Source of the DNA: Nesterenkonia aurantiaca
Lineage (GTDB): Bacteria; Actinomycetota; Actinomycetes; Actinomycetales; Micrococcaceae
Direction: 5' to 3'
Length of the DNA stretch: 64,000 nucleotides
NCBI RefSeq assembly: GCF_004364585.1
Contig: NZ_SOAN01000007.1
Span: 124,001 to 188,000, forward strand
Part shown: positions 1-9,638 of the stretch, piece after piece
Layout: every line of letters starts with the position of its first letter
How positions within the stretch are numbered: the stretch's first letter is position 1
Position numbers and translations under genes: made by a program
The notes under the pieces: model-generated
Databases searched by the model: none
What the model was told of the DNA's origin: nothing
Seen by the model: the letters and a program-made list of their open reading frames with translations, nothing else

Positions 1-580
<580 letters not shown>

Positions 581-604
581 TCACGGCCCGGATGGGACCT
601 GGGG

Positions 605-2815
605 TCACAGCATGCAGGACACGCAGCCGTCGACCTCGGTGCCTTCCAGCGCGAGCTGACGCAGCCGGATGTAGTAGAGCGTCTTGATGCCCTTGCGCCA
701 GGCGTAGATCTGCGCCTTGTTGATGTCGCGGGTGCTGGCGGTGTCCTTGAAGAACAGCGTCAGGGACAGGCCCTGGTCCACGTGCTGGGTGGCAGCGGCG
801 TAGGTGTCGATGATCTTCTCGTACCCGATCTCGTAGGCATCCTGGTAGTACTCCAGGTTGTCGTTGGTCAGGTAGGGCGCCGGGTAGTAGACCCGACCGA
901 GCTTGCCCTCTTTGCGGATCTCGATCTTCGAGGCCACCGGGTGGATCGAGGAGGTGGAGTTGTTGATGTAGGAGATGGAGCCGGTGGGCGGCACCGCCTG
1001 CAGGTTCTGGTTGTAGATGCCATGGGCCATGACCGAGGCCTTGAGCTCGCGCCAGTCCTCCTGGGTCGGGATGCTCACATGGCCGAACAGGGTGCGGACC
1101 TTATCGGTGGCCGGGGCCCAGAGCTGCTCGGTGTACTTCTCGAAGAATTCTCCGGAAGCGTACTGCGAGTTCTCGAAGCCGTCGAAGCTCTGACCGCTCT
1201 CGATCGCGATCTGGTTCGAGGCGCGCAACGCGTGGTAGAGCACCGTGTAGAAGTAGATGTTGGTGAAGTCGAGGCCCTCTTCGGACCCATAGTGCACGCG
1301 TTCCCGGGCCAGGTAGCCGTGCAGGTTCATCTGGCCCAGACCGATCGCGTGCGACCGGCGGTTGCCCTCAGCGATGGAGGGCACCGAGTTGATGTAGGAC
1401 ATGTCCGAGACGGCGGTCAGGGTGCGGATCGCGGTCTCGATGGTCTGCCCGAAGTCCGGGGAGTCCATCGCCTTGGCGATGTTCATCGAGCCAAGGTTGC
1501 ACGAGATGTCCTTGCCGATCTCGGAGTAGCTCAGATCGTCGGCGTACTCGCTGGGCTCCGAGACCTGAAGGATCTCCGAGCACAGGTTGGACATGGAGAT
1601 CCGTCCGGCGATCGGGTTCGCACGGTTGACCGTGTCTTCGAACATCACATACGGGTAGCCGGATTCGAACTGGATCTCGGCCAGGGTCTGGAAGAACTCG
1701 CGGGCGTTGATCTTGGTCTTGCGGATCCGCGCGTCGTCGACCATCTCGTGGTACTTCTCGGTCACCGAGATCTCGCTGAACGCCTTGCCGTAGACGCGCT
1801 GGACGTCATAGGGGCTGAACAGGTACATCGGCTCGTTCTTCTTGGCGAGCTCGAAGGTGATGTCCGGGACGACGACGCCGAGCGAGAGCGTCTTGATCCG
1901 GATCTTCTCGTCCGCGTTCTCCCGCTTGGTGTCCAGGAAGCGGAAGATGTCGGGGTGGTGGGCGTTGAGGTACACCGCGCCGGCGCCCTGGCGTGCACCG
2001 AGCTGGTTGGCGTAGGAGAAGGAGTCTTCCAGCAGCTTCATCACCGGGATCACCCCGGAGGACTGGTTCTGGATGTGCTTGATCGGGGCGCCGTTCTCCC
2101 GGATGTTGGTCAGCGAGAGCGCCACGCCTCCCCCGCGCTTGGAGAGCTGCAGCGAGGAGTTGATGGCACGCGCGATGGACTCCATGTTGTCCTCGATGCG
2201 CAGCAGGAAGCAGGAGACCAGCTCGCCGCGCTGCTTCTTCCCGGAGTTCAGGAAGGTCGGGGTCGCGGGCTGGAAGCGGCCGGAGATCATCTCGTCGACC
2301 ATCTTGTTCGCGAGCTGCTCATCGCCGCGGGCCAGGTGCAGCGCGACCATGGTGACGCGGTCCTCGTAGCGCTCCAGGTAGCGGTCACCGTCGAAGGTCT
2401 TCAGCGCGTAGGAGGTGTAGAACTTGAAGGCACCCAGGAAGGTGGGGAAGCGGAACTTCGCGGCGTAGGCCCGGTCGAAGATGGCGCGGATGAACTCCTG
2501 GGAGTACTGCTGAAGCGTCTCGGGCTCGTAATAGTCGTTCTCGACCAGGTAGCCCAGCTTCTCCTCCAGGTTGTGGAAGAAGACCGTGTTGGTGTTCACG
2601 TGGTCCAGGAAGTACTGCCGAGCCGCCAGCTGATCGGCCTCGAACTGGATCTCACCATCGGGACCGTAGAGGTTGAGCATGGCGTTGAGCTCGTGGTAGC
2701 TCAGGCCCTGCCACTGGGCGGGCATGACTTTGGCCAGCGGTGCGCCCATGGAGTCCCGGCCGTCCTGGGTCTGGGCGGTGCTCGCCGCGTTCAATGGCTT
2801 GGTTGCTGTTTCCAA
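605..2815 (-). CDS. nrdE: Ribonucleotide reductase class Ib, alpha (catalytic) subunit NrdE
   Basis: This subunit reduces ribonucleoside diphosphates to deoxy forms in the cytoplasm, using NrdH as reductant and NrdF as radical donor. The protein of about 736 residues is close to the usual NrdE length of about 700-720. Visible signatures are [20 protein letters not shown] near the N-terminus, the NLCSEI and [10 protein letters not shown] segments of the active-site region, and the redox-active C-terminal cysteine pair CVSC that NrdH re-reduces. A TTG at 2815 is preceded by GGAAGAG at a good distance and overlaps the end of nrdI by 25 nt, suggesting translational coupling. An ATG at 2749 is the main alternative start. 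Confidence 0.95.
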   Translation of the reverse strand: METATKPLNAASTAQTQDGRDSMGAPLAKVMPAQWQGLSYHELNAMLNLYGPDGEIQFEADQLAARQYFLDHVNTNTVFFHNLEEKLGYLVENDYYEPETLQQYSQEFIRAIFDRAYAAKFRFPTFLGAFKFYTSYALKTFDGDRYLERYEDRVTMVALHLARGDEQLANKMVDEMISGRFQPATPTFLNSGKKQRGELVSCFLLRIEDNMESIARAINSSLQLSKRGGGVALSLTNIRENGAPIKHIQNQSSGVIPVMKLLEDSFSYANQLGARQGAGAVYLNAHHPDIFRFLDTKRENADEKIRIKTLSLGVVVPDITFELAKKNEPMYLFSPYDVQRVYGKAFSEISVTEKYHEMVDDARIRKTKINAREFFQTLAEIQFESGYPYVMFEDTVNRANPIAGRISMSNLCSEILQVSEPSEYADDLSYSEIGKDISCNLGSMNIAKAMDSPDFGQTIETAIRTLTAVSDMSYINSVPSIAEGNRRSHAIGLGQMNLHGYLARERVHYGSEEGLDFTNIYFYTVLYHALRASNQIAIESGQSFDGFENSQYASGEFFEKYTEQLWAPATDKVRTLFGHVSIPTQEDWRELKASVMAHGIYNQNLQAVPPTGSISYINNSTSSIHPVASKIEIRKEGKLGRVYYPAPYLTNDNLEYYQDAYEIGYEKIIDTYAAATQHVDQGLSLTLFFKDTASTRDINKAQIYAWRKGIKTLYYIRLRQLALEGTEVDGCVSCML

Positions 2816-3210
2816 AACTCTTCCAATCCCGTTTGAACTGTGGCCACGTCTTCCGGTGTGCCCATCAGTTCAAATCTGTAGAGGTGAGGGACTCGGCACT
2901 TGGCGGCGACGATGTCCCCGGCGATGCAGTAGCTCTCGTGAAAATTCGTGTTGCCCGCGCCGATCACTCCGCGCAGGAGGTTCCTGTTGGATTCAACATT
3001 GAGGAACTTGATGACCTGTTTCGGCACCGAGCCTTCGCCGGCGTCGGCTCCGTAGGAGGGAAGGACCAGGACGAAGGGCCGCTCCGCCGCGAGGGTCTCA
3101 TCCTTGGTGCGCAGCGGAAGCCTCGCTACCTCCCCCGCCCCGTGCTGAAGCTTCTCCACGAAGCGGTGCGTGTTGTTCGACACCGAGGAGAAGTAGATCA
3201 GCCTCGCCAT
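2791..3210 (-). CDS. nrdI: Flavodoxin-like NrdI, class Ib RNR activase
   Basis: NrdI is the small FMN protein that supplies oxidant for assembling the dimanganese-tyrosyl radical of NrdF. The 139-residue protein starts [17 protein letters not shown], the phosphate-binding loop of the NrdI family, and carries the typical PSYGA and [15 protein letters not shown] segments around the flavin site. The ATG at 3210 is chosen because this loop normally begins within a few residues of the N-terminus; a longer open frame upstream overlaps nrdH and lacks conservation. It lies 16 nt after nrdH and overlaps nrdE, as is normal for nrdHIEF operons. Confidence 0.95.
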   Translation of the reverse strand: MARLIYFSSVSNNTHRFVEKLQHGAGEVARLPLRTKDETLAAERPFVLVLPSYGADAGEGSVPKQVIKFLNVESNRNLLRGVIGAGNTNFHESYCIAGDIVAAKCRVPHLYRFELMGTPEDVATVQTGLEEFWKQQPSH

Positions 3211-3226
3211 GGTGTTCACGGCTGCA

Positions 3227-3478
3227 TCAGGCGACCGAGCTGATCGCAGCGTGCTGTACGGCCAGCTCGGAGATCTTGTCGGGACGGAATCCGGACCAGT
3301 GATCGGCCTCGGTGATGACCACGGGGGCCTGCATGTAGCCCAGGCCGCGAAGCCGCTCGAGGGCCTCGGCATCCTGAGTGATGTCGACGGTCTCGTAGGT
3401 CACGCCGTTCTTGTCCAGGGCGCGGTAAGTGGCGTTGCACTGGACGCATGCGGGCTTGGTGTAGACAGTGACAGACAT
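3227..3478 (-). CDS. nrdH: Glutaredoxin-like NrdH redoxin
   Basis: NrdH is a small thioredoxin-fold electron donor for NrdE. The 83-residue protein begins [14 protein letters not shown]; the CVQC motif near residues 11-14 is the redox-active pair. The central [21 protein letters not shown] segment matches the NrdH family, whose WSGFRPD stretch contacts thioredoxin reductase. The ATG at 3478 is chosen over an upstream in-frame codon because it puts the first beta strand at the terminus. It is the first gene of the nrdHIEF transcription unit, downstream of the candidate NrdR boxes. Confidence 0.95.
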   Translation of the reverse strand: MSVTVYTKPACVQCNATYRALDKNGVTYETVDITQDAEALERLRGLGYMQAPVVITEADHWSGFRPDKISELAVQHAAISSVA

Positions 3479-3519
3479 GGGACTCCCCGATTCGAACGTG
3501 ACGTTTTGGCTATGCCCCA

Positions 3520-3567
3520 ATACTACATCTTGGGTCCGGAGATATCAGCAGCCACTAGATGATGTAC
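3520..3567 (-). promoter_or_regulatory. Candidate pair of NrdR boxes upstream of nrdH
   Basis: Two 16-bp sites at 3520-3535 (core CTACATCTTGGGT, 10 of 13 positions matching the usual CwAtATaTwGtgt pattern) and 3552-3567 (CTAGATGATGTAC, about 8 of 13) lie 42 nt upstream of nrdH. Their starts are 32 bp apart, three helical turns, which is the spacing known for NrdR tandem boxes. The better box is the one nearer the gene. NrdR itself is not in the window. Confidence 0.55.
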
Positions 3568-3594
3568 TTGCACCGATGTAGTTCTCCACCGGCT

Positions 3595-3677
3595 GTCCAC
3601 AGGACCTGTGGACCACGACTCCCCTGCAATGACGCGGAAGCAACACCCATCCCGGTCATTCCTCCACAGCTGTGGAG
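3595..3677. promoter_or_regulatory. Two perfect palindromes containing DnaA-box-like TCCACAG
   Basis: GTCCACAGG-A-CCTGTGGAC (3595-3613) and CTCCACAGCTGTGGAG (3662-3677) are perfect inverted repeats. Both contain TCCACAG/CTGTGGA. CTGTCCACA at 3593-3601 fits the high-GC actinobacterial DnaA box (YYGTCCACA). They sit beside the nrdH promoter and before the alarmone synthetase gene. What binds them is inferred only. Confidence 0.4.
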
Positions 3678-4016
3678 TTCGATGCTCCCAAGAAGAAGTT
3701 TCTCGAAGCGCCGCGTGTCTCGGCGTGTCTGATGCCCGAAATCAGAAGATGTTGCGTCTGCGCCCTCGGGTCTTCACCAGATGTTGTGTTTGGGGTCTCA
3801 TCCGACGGGGTGCGTGGGCCGCATTCCGCAGCATCGCTCACCGTCGAGGATCCAGGCCTCCAGCCTAGCGGTGGGCAGGTGCAGGCGATCACAACGATTC
3901 TGTTGCGGGACTTCACAGACAATGCGCCTAGGGTCGAGAATCGAAGCAACGGTCCTATGACCGTCGACTCCCTGCTCCGCGCGGCGAGCCCCTGAACCCC
4001 TAGGAGAACCTCCCCC
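3678..4016. other. Non-coding stretch before the alarmone synthetase gene
   Basis: About 340 nt between the palindromes and the next start codon. Several short frames are open here on both strands but none has a good start signal or recognisable protein. The only clear element is a ribosome-binding site (GGAG) at its right end. I presume it holds the promoter of the downstream gene. Confidence 0.4.
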
Positions 4017-5009
4017 ATGTCCGCTGGACACGCTCCTGCCACTGACCATCATTTCCTTCCCGTTGAGGCTCCCGAGGGGGTCTCGCTCAGCGCCGGAGTC
4101 CGGGTTCCGCCGGGCAAGGATCTGGCCCAGCAGGCGCCCGTGGGGAAGCAGACGAAACAGGCGCAGCGTAGCGAGTCAGATGTCTACCGCGCCCTGCTCT
4201 CGGAGCTGCACAGCGGCGCCGGGGATGGCCGCGACGGGGTGGCGGTGCGGATGGTCGACATCCGTCGGCAGCTCACCGAGTTTCAGCTGCACTATAAGTT
4301 CGGCATGGACGAGGTGCTGACCAAGATCAATGTGCTGCGCGAGGAGTTCGAGCACACCCGCGACTACTCCCCCATCGAGCATGTGAACTACCGGCTGAAG
4401 TCCCTGGACCGGATCCTGGACAAGGTGCAGCGCTATGGCGCCGAGCCCACCCTGGAGAGCATCCGACACTCGATCCGAGACATTGCGGGGATCCGGATCA
4501 CCTGCTCCTTCGTCTCAGACGCCTACTGGGTCGCGGAGATGCTGTGCAGCCAGCCGGACCTGCGGGTCGTCGAGGTCAAGGACTATATCCGCACGCCCAA
4601 GGTCAACGGCTACCAGAGCCTGCATGTGATCGTCCAGGTGCCGGTCTTCCTGTCCAACCGCACCGAGTTCGTCTACGTGGAGGTCCAGATCCGCACCGTG
4701 GCGATGGACTTCTGGGCCTCGCTGGAGCACAAGATCTACTACACCTACGACGGCGAGGTGCCCGGCGACATCCTCGATGAACTCCGCGACGCCGCCGTCC
4801 AGGCGGCCGCCCTGGATCAGCAGATGGCCTCGATCAGAGACCGGGTCACCGCACTGAAGGATCAGGCGCCAGTCTCAGGGCAGGGCGCCACCGGTCCCAC
4901 GCCGCGGGATCGCGAGACCACCGGGGCGTGGTTCCCCTCCGATGATGCGATGGGGACCACCTGGAAGTGGGAGGACATCGCCAATCACGCCGGCGGTCCG
5001 CAAGAGTGA
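4017..5009 (+). CDS. Small alarmone synthetase (RelQ/RelP-type GTP pyrophosphokinase)
   Basis: The protein carries only the RelA/SpoT synthetase domain, which moves pyrophosphate from ATP to GDP or GTP to make (p)ppGpp; the hydrolase, TGS and ACT domains of long RSH proteins are missing. Signatures include IRDIAGIRITC, the substrate-binding KVNGYQSLHVIV and the VEVQIRTVAMDFWASLEHK segment. At 330 residues it is longer than typical RelQ proteins (about 210-260) because of roughly 85 N-terminal residues of low conservation and a C-terminal tail. The ATG at 4017 follows AGGAGAACC. It is divergent from the nrd operon. Confidence 0.88.
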   Translation: MSAGHAPATDHHFLPVEAPEGVSLSAGVRVPPGKDLAQQAPVGKQTKQAQRSESDVYRALLSELHSGAGDGRDGVAVRMVDIRRQLTEFQLHYKFGMDEVLTKINVLREEFEHTRDYSPIEHVNYRLKSLDRILDKVQRYGAEPTLESIRHSIRDIAGIRITCSFVSDAYWVAEMLCSQPDLRVVEVKDYIRTPKVNGYQSLHVIVQVPVFLSNRTEFVYVEVQIRTVAMDFWASLEHKIYYTYDGEVPGDILDELRDAAVQAAALDQQMASIRDRVTALKDQAPVSGQGATGPTPRDRETTGAWFPSDDAMGTTWKWEDIANHAGGPQE

Positions 5010-5030
5010 ACACCGGGTGAGCGGTCCCTC

Positions 5031-5420
5031 CTACCGGCGTGTCACCAGGATGTCGAAGAAGACCGTCCCATCAGGGCTCTTTTCGAAGGATCCGCTGCAG
5101 GAGACTGGCTCGCCGTGACCGGTCCGCTTGCCATAGGTCTTGTTGTACTCCCAGATGAGCTGGCCAGCGTCGGAGAAGAGGGCGGCGTCGATCGAGCGAA
5201 GGAACAGCTTCTCACCCGTGGCGACCCCCGTCTCGTCGAAGACGACGGCGGTCGCTCCGCGGGGCTGCACCTGCAGCATCTCGAAGCCACCCTCGCCGTC
5301 GGCGCATCCGATGGTGATCAGGGGGAAGTCCGGTTTCATCGGCACGGCCTGTGCGGTCGTCACGCTTCCTGCAAAGATCCCCGCTGCTAAGAATGTCGCT
5401 AGAACGCCTCGACGTAACAT
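5031..5420 (-). CDS. Small secreted protein of unknown function
   Basis: A 129-residue protein with a clear Sec signal peptide: MLRRG, a hydrophobic stretch to about residue 22, then a likely signal peptidase site after TTAQA. The mature part has two cysteines (IGCADG and VSCSGS) that could form a disulfide, and no motif I recognise. GGGAG lies upstream of the ATG at 5420. It converges with the alarmone synthetase gene, 21 nt away. Function unknown; export is the only supported inference. Confidence 0.7.
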   Translation of the reverse strand: MLRRGVLATFLAAGIFAGSVTTAQAVPMKPDFPLITIGCADGEGGFEMLQVQPRGATAVVFDETGVATGEKLFLRSIDAALFSDAGQLIWEYNKTYGKRTGHGEPVSCSGSFEKSPDGTVFFDILVTRR

Positions 5421-5631
5421 CGCCCATCACTCCCTTGTAAGTCATGGACGTGCCACCTCAGCGATGGGCAACGCCCTTCTATGACGCTGGATCTATCGGT
5501 AGTAACTCCTCCATGCTGTCACTCCGGGCTTGCCACTGCTAGGACGGATCTCCTAGGTCCGACCTCGGATCGTCCAGCACCACGGCGGGCTGCTCTGCCC
5601 ATGGGGCGCTCTCCGAGACACGACTGGGGGC

Positions 5632-6528
5632 TCAGCGCCAGAGCTGCGCGAAGTGCTGGATCGGACCGTGGCCCTGGCCGACGTCGAGGCGTTCAGAGTC
5701 CTGAAGCGCTGCGGTCATCCAGTCCTTGACCACGGGCAGAGCAGTGGACCAGCTGTGGCCGCGGGCCGCCAGCGCGGCCAGCGCCGCGGAGACCGAGCAT
5801 CCGGTCCCGTGGGTGTTCTGCGTGTGGATCCGCGGTGAGCGGAACTGCTCCTCCTCGGCGCGCTCACCCGACTGCGTCGGGTAGACCAGGGTGTCGAGGA
5901 CGGACTCCTGCGCGGAGGCATCGTCGAGATGTCCACCCTTGGCCAGGACCACCACCTGATGCTGATCGGCCACCGCCCTGGCCTGAGCGATCAGCCCAGC
6001 GGGCTCGGTCGCGGGTTCGCCGCCCGCCAGCAGCGCCAGCTCGGGCACGTTGGGTGTGATCAGGTCTGCCCGGGGCAGGAATGCGATCAGCGCAGACTCT
6101 GCGGCGGCGTCGAGGAGTCTGTCGCCCGAGGTGGCGACCATCACCGGGTCAAGGACCAGCACGGGCCGAGCTCCGGCGTCGTCGTGGCCGGTGGCCTCGG
6201 GGAGCTCACCGCGGAACCCGAGGGTGTCCAGCCAGTCGGCCACGGTGCTGATGATCTCCTCGGTGCCGAGCATCCCGATCTTGATCGCGTCCAGCGCGAC
6301 ATCGTCGGACACGGCGTCCAGCTGGGCGCGCAGGAAGCTCACCGGGGGCAGGTGGATCTCCCGCACCCCCTGGGTGTTCTGCGCGACCAGAGCGGTCACC
6401 ACGCACATCCCATATCCTCGGTGCGCCGCGAAGCTCTTGAGGTCCGCCTGAATGCCGGCACCGCCGGTGGGATCTGTGCCGGCGATCGAGAGGATGTTGG
6501 GGATGCTGCGCGGTGACGTGAGACTCAT
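5632..6528 (-). CDS. thiD: Hydroxymethylpyrimidine/phosphomethylpyrimidine kinase ThiD
   Basis: ThiD phosphorylates HMP and HMP-phosphate to the pyrophosphate used in thiamine synthesis. The ribokinase-fold signatures are visible: NILSIAGTDPTGGAGIQADLK at the N-terminus, VTALVAQNTQGV, DAIKIGMLG, VLDPVMVATSG, and the anion-hole/catalytic HGTGCSVSAALA near the C-terminus. The length of 298 residues is slightly above the usual 265-275, from a short spacer with a HDDAGARP stretch. No TPP riboswitch signature was found upstream and no other thiamine gene is nearby. Confidence 0.93.
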   Translation of the reverse strand: MSLTSPRSIPNILSIAGTDPTGGAGIQADLKSFAAHRGYGMCVVTALVAQNTQGVREIHLPPVSFLRAQLDAVSDDVALDAIKIGMLGTEEIISTVADWLDTLGFRGELPEATGHDDAGARPVLVLDPVMVATSGDRLLDAAAESALIAFLPRADLITPNVPELALLAGGEPATEPAGLIAQARAVADQHQVVVLAKGGHLDDASAQESVLDTLVYPTQSGERAEEEQFRSPRIHTQNTHGTGCSVSAALAALAARGHSWSTALPVVKDWMTAALQDSERLDVGQGHGPIQHFAQLWR

Positions 6529-6634
6529 GGCTCCATGCTAATCGGCCCACGCGGCTCCCACCGGCCCGGCGGACCGGGGCGCGGCACGGGCCGGAGGCGG
6601 TCCGGTGGCCCGGTGGCCCGGTGCCGGACCTGGG

Positions 6635-8365
6635 TCAGTCGATCACGGCGTGGCTGCCCACGCGCCGGTCGTCGTCGGCGCCGGTGACCTCACCGGTCTC
6701 GTAGTCGACCTCCAGTGCCTGGACCGAGCCGAAGCCGCCCCATTCGTCGGGCCAGACCTGCAGCTCCCAGCCGAGCTCTTCGAGCTCTTCCCTGGTCTCT
6801 TCATCGGGCTCATCGTCGAGGACCAGAAGCTCGTCCTCTGCGATGAGACGGAAGCGCAGCCCGTCGATCGCCTCCTGCAGGTCCGCGTCCTGGAGTCCCC
6901 ACTGGGTCAGCACGGTGCCCATGATGTTCAGGATCTGGTGTCCGCCGGGGGTCCCGATGCCCAGCACCGGACGCTGTTCGTCGTCCAGGACGATCGTGGG
7001 CATCGACCAGGTCACCGACTTCCGGCCCGGCTCCGGCTGGTTCGCCGGAGAGTCCACCGCCTCGAAGCGGCTGAGCTGGTTGTTCAGGAAGAACCCTCCG
7101 CTGACCTCCCCGGCACCCCAGAAGTTGGTCAGCGTGTTGGTCATCGAGACCATGATGCCGTCGTCGTCGATCACCGAGATGTGCGTGGTGTTGGCGTCCT
7201 GGGGGGCCTGGGCCTGGGCTGGGGCGTCGTCGTCCTGGGGCTGGGCGGCGGACTGCGTGGAGATGTCCATGGCCGCGTTGGCGTCCTTGTCGGTGATCTC
7301 CTCGACCGGGACCTCCACGAAGGCGGGGTCGCCGATCCCGGTGAACACGGTCTCCTCGGCGATCAGCCAGGCTTCAGAGAGGGTCTCGATGTATTCGGCG
7401 GAGCCCGGCTCCAGCTCTGCGATGCCCTGGCCCTCGGCGATCTGGAGCAGCTGCACCAGGGCCGGGCCGGGAAGCGCGGGCGCGGCGGCGAGCACCTCGT
7501 AGTCACCGAACTCCCCGGAGACCGGCTCGGAGGCGGTCACCTCGAAGTCGGCGAGGGTCTGCGCGTCGATGCCGTCCACCTGGGTCAGCTCCTCCGCGAG
7601 ACTCCCGGTGTAGAAGGACTCCCAACCCTCGGCGGCAAGCGTCTCCAGGGTGCTGGCGAGCTCGGTCTGGACCAGCTGGTCCCCGCTGGCCAGCGGCTCG
7701 CCGTCGACCTCGAAGGGCTCCACCCCTTCGATGGCCTCCGGGCCGAGGTCCTCGGTCATCCGGGTCTCCAGGAAGTCGTAGACCTCGAAGCCCTCGGCGG
7801 CCAGCTGCTGGGCGGGCTGGATCAGCCGCTCCCAGTCCAGGCTCCCCTGCTCCTCATGCAGCCGGCCCATGCCCGCGGCGAAGCCCGGTGCGCCGATGCC
7901 GTTCTCCGGGATCTCGCCATCCACGCCGACCATCTCGCGATAGTCATAGGAGAGCGGGTCCCCGTCCTGACCGGCGATGAGCACCGAGCCGCCGCCGCCC
8001 AGGCCGGAGGCGAAGGGCTCCACCACCGACATCGCGAAGGCCGTGGCGATCGCCGCGTCCACGGAGTTGCCGCCCTCGGCGAGGACCTGCTCGCCGGCCT
8101 CCACGGCCAGCGGATGTCCGGCGCTGACGCCCTGCTGGGTGAGCACATCCTCCACCGGTTCCGGTGTGCTGGTGGGCTCTTCAGGCTCCTCACTGGGCGC
8201 CGGCGGCGGCGGTGGGGGCGGCTCCTCCTCGGCGGCGCAGGCGGCGAGCATGCCCCAGGCGGTCAGCAGGGCCGTGGTGCGCAGGAGCCTGTTTCCTCCG
8301 GTGCGCCGAGGCGCGTTCCGAGTGGTGGGTGCGTGGCTGCGCGGCGGCTGGTTCTTCGGCTGCAT
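6635..8365 (-). CDS. ggt: Gamma-glutamyltransferase, predicted surface lipoprotein
   Basis: This Ntn-hydrolase cleaves gamma-glutamyl bonds of glutathione and related peptides and matures by self-cleavage before a catalytic threonine. The 576-residue sequence has a basic N-terminus, a hydrophobic segment ending in the lipobox MLAAC, and a Pro/Glu-rich linker, so it is probably a lipid-anchored outside protein. The large-subunit start (SAGHPLAVEAGEQVLAEGGNSVDAAIATAFA) and the cleavage site NTTHISVID are family signatures; the second Thr of NTT is the likely nucleophile. GAGGGAGAC precedes the ATG. It lies 12 nt after the DUF418 gene and is probably co-transcribed with it. Confidence 0.9.
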   Translation of the reverse strand: MQPKNQPPRSHAPTTRNAPRRTGGNRLLRTTALLTAWGMLAACAAEEEPPPPPPPAPSEEPEEPTSTPEPVEDVLTQQGVSAGHPLAVEAGEQVLAEGGNSVDAAIATAFAMSVVEPFASGLGGGGSVLIAGQDGDPLSYDYREMVGVDGEIPENGIGAPGFAAGMGRLHEEQGSLDWERLIQPAQQLAAEGFEVYDFLETRMTEDLGPEAIEGVEPFEVDGEPLASGDQLVQTELASTLETLAAEGWESFYTGSLAEELTQVDGIDAQTLADFEVTASEPVSGEFGDYEVLAAAPALPGPALVQLLQIAEGQGIAELEPGSAEYIETLSEAWLIAEETVFTGIGDPAFVEVPVEEITDKDANAAMDISTQSAAQPQDDDAPAQAQAPQDANTTHISVIDDDGIMVSMTNTLTNFWGAGEVSGGFFLNNQLSRFEAVDSPANQPEPGRKSVTWSMPTIVLDDEQRPVLGIGTPGGHQILNIMGTVLTQWGLQDADLQEAIDGLRFRLIAEDELLVLDDEPDEETREELEELGWELQVWPDEWGGFGSVQALEVDYETGEVTGADDDRRVGSHAVID

Positions 8366-8377
8366 GTTTCGTCTCCC

Positions 8378-9538
8378 TCAGGAAGGCGTCGGCTTCTGTT
8401 CCATGGATGACCCGGGCTTCGCCCGGCGCGGGTAGGGACGGGCGAGCTGGCGGCGGCGGTGGCGTTCGGGCAGCCGGTAGGTGACCCGCAGGAATCCGGG
8501 GGTCTTGCGCAGCAGCGTCTCCAGCGGACCGTAGCGGAAGTTCGCCATCCACAGGACGGCGAAGAGGATCAGCCCCAGCATGATCGCGCAGCTGATCAGG
8601 AACCCTTCGATGGGATTCTGCGGACCGGGGTAGATCACCAGCGCGATGATCACCAGGTGAACCGTGTAGGCGGTCAGCGGCATCTGCCCGACGACGACCA
8701 GCAGCCGGATGCGCTGGCTGATGTGCGGGACGACGATCAGCAGGATGCCCAGCAGCATGACCGCAGTGCCGATGGAGCTGATCAGCCATAGCGGCATCTG
8801 GGAATGTCCCACCGCAGAGATCATTCGGTCGAAGCCGACCTCCGTGGTGTCTGGTTCGCCCAGGACCCGCACCAGCACCTCAGAGGCGCCGAATGCGCCG
8901 AAACCGGCGATGGCGCCCAGGTAGACCAGACGCCATTGGACCTTGGAGTTGCCCAGCGGCTGCCGACCCAGCCAGACCCCGAGGAAGAACGGGGCGATCC
9001 AGACCACCAGTGGATACGGGCCGGAGACCAGGATGGCGCCGATGATCTCGAACGGAGAGTCCCCGATCTGGGCCGGTTCGATCTGGAAATGGGTGGTCTG
9101 CCGCGCCAGGATCCACAGCACGGGTCCTAGCAGCGCCGAGGCGGTGGCGGAGAAGAAGAGCCAGCGGGTGGACATCTTGACCATGAACGCGGCAAGGAAG
9201 AACAGCGCCGCGTAGGTGGAGAGGATCACGTTGACCCCGTGCTCGAGGGTCTGCAGACCCAGCCCCAGCGCGAGCAGCAGCAGACCCCGCCAGAGCAGCG
9301 TGCTGCGTCGGGTGATGCCCTTGGTCAGCGAGCGGCGAGCCAGGAAGGTCACGCCGATCCCGGCGAGCACCACGAACAGGATCGAAGCACGTCCGTTGAG
9401 CGCCCGGACGATCCAGGAGGCCCAGCCGTCGGTGTTGTAGGGACCGACGTTGACGATGATCATGCCGAACACCGCGGCGGCCCGCGCCACGTCGAGGGCA
9501 TAGAGGCGACTCAGCCCGCGAGCTTGGGAGCTCAGCAT
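8378..9538 (-). CDS. DUF418 / heparan-alpha-glucosaminide acetyltransferase-like membrane protein
   Basis: A 386-residue polytopic membrane protein with about ten hydrophobic segments. The N-terminal LYALDVARAAAVFGMIIVNVGP is typical of the acyltransferase-like DUF1624/DUF418 group, and the C-terminal half (VVVGQMPLTAYTVHLVI, LETLLRKTP) is the DUF418 signature. The substrate is unknown; such proteins are generally thought to modify surface or secreted compounds. GGAGGACCC lies 9 nt before the ATG at 9538. It precedes ggt in the same direction. Confidence 0.8.
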   Translation of the reverse strand: MLSSQARGLSRLYALDVARAAAVFGMIIVNVGPYNTDGWASWIVRALNGRASILFVVLAGIGVTFLARRSLTKGITRRSTLLWRGLLLLALGLGLQTLEHGVNVILSTYAALFFLAAFMVKMSTRWLFFSATASALLGPVLWILARQTTHFQIEPAQIGDSPFEIIGAILVSGPYPLVVWIAPFFLGVWLGRQPLGNSKVQWRLVYLGAIAGFGAFGASEVLVRVLGEPDTTEVGFDRMISAVGHSQMPLWLISSIGTAVMLLGILLIVVPHISQRIRLLVVVGQMPLTAYTVHLVIIALVIYPGPQNPIEGFLISCAIMLGLILFAVLWMANFRYGPLETLLRKTPGFLRVTYRLPERHRRRQLARPYPRRAKPGSSMEQKPTPS

Positions 9539-9638
9539 GCGGCAGGGTCCTCCTCGCCAGAGCGGTCAAGTACCTCAGAACTGTACCTCTCGGCCCTGCG
9601 CTTTGGCTCGCACTGTGTCCCCCGGCCAGTCGAGGGGC

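Noticed and set aside
3608-4042. Short open frames on both strands between nrdH and the alarmone synthetase gene
   Set aside because: Poor starts, no family match, and they overlap the palindromes and each other.
6529-6634. GC-rich inverted repeats between thiD and ggt that might be a terminator or riboswitch
   Set aside because: Repeats of CCGGGCCACC make many alternative weak stems and there is no TPP riboswitch core or T-tract.
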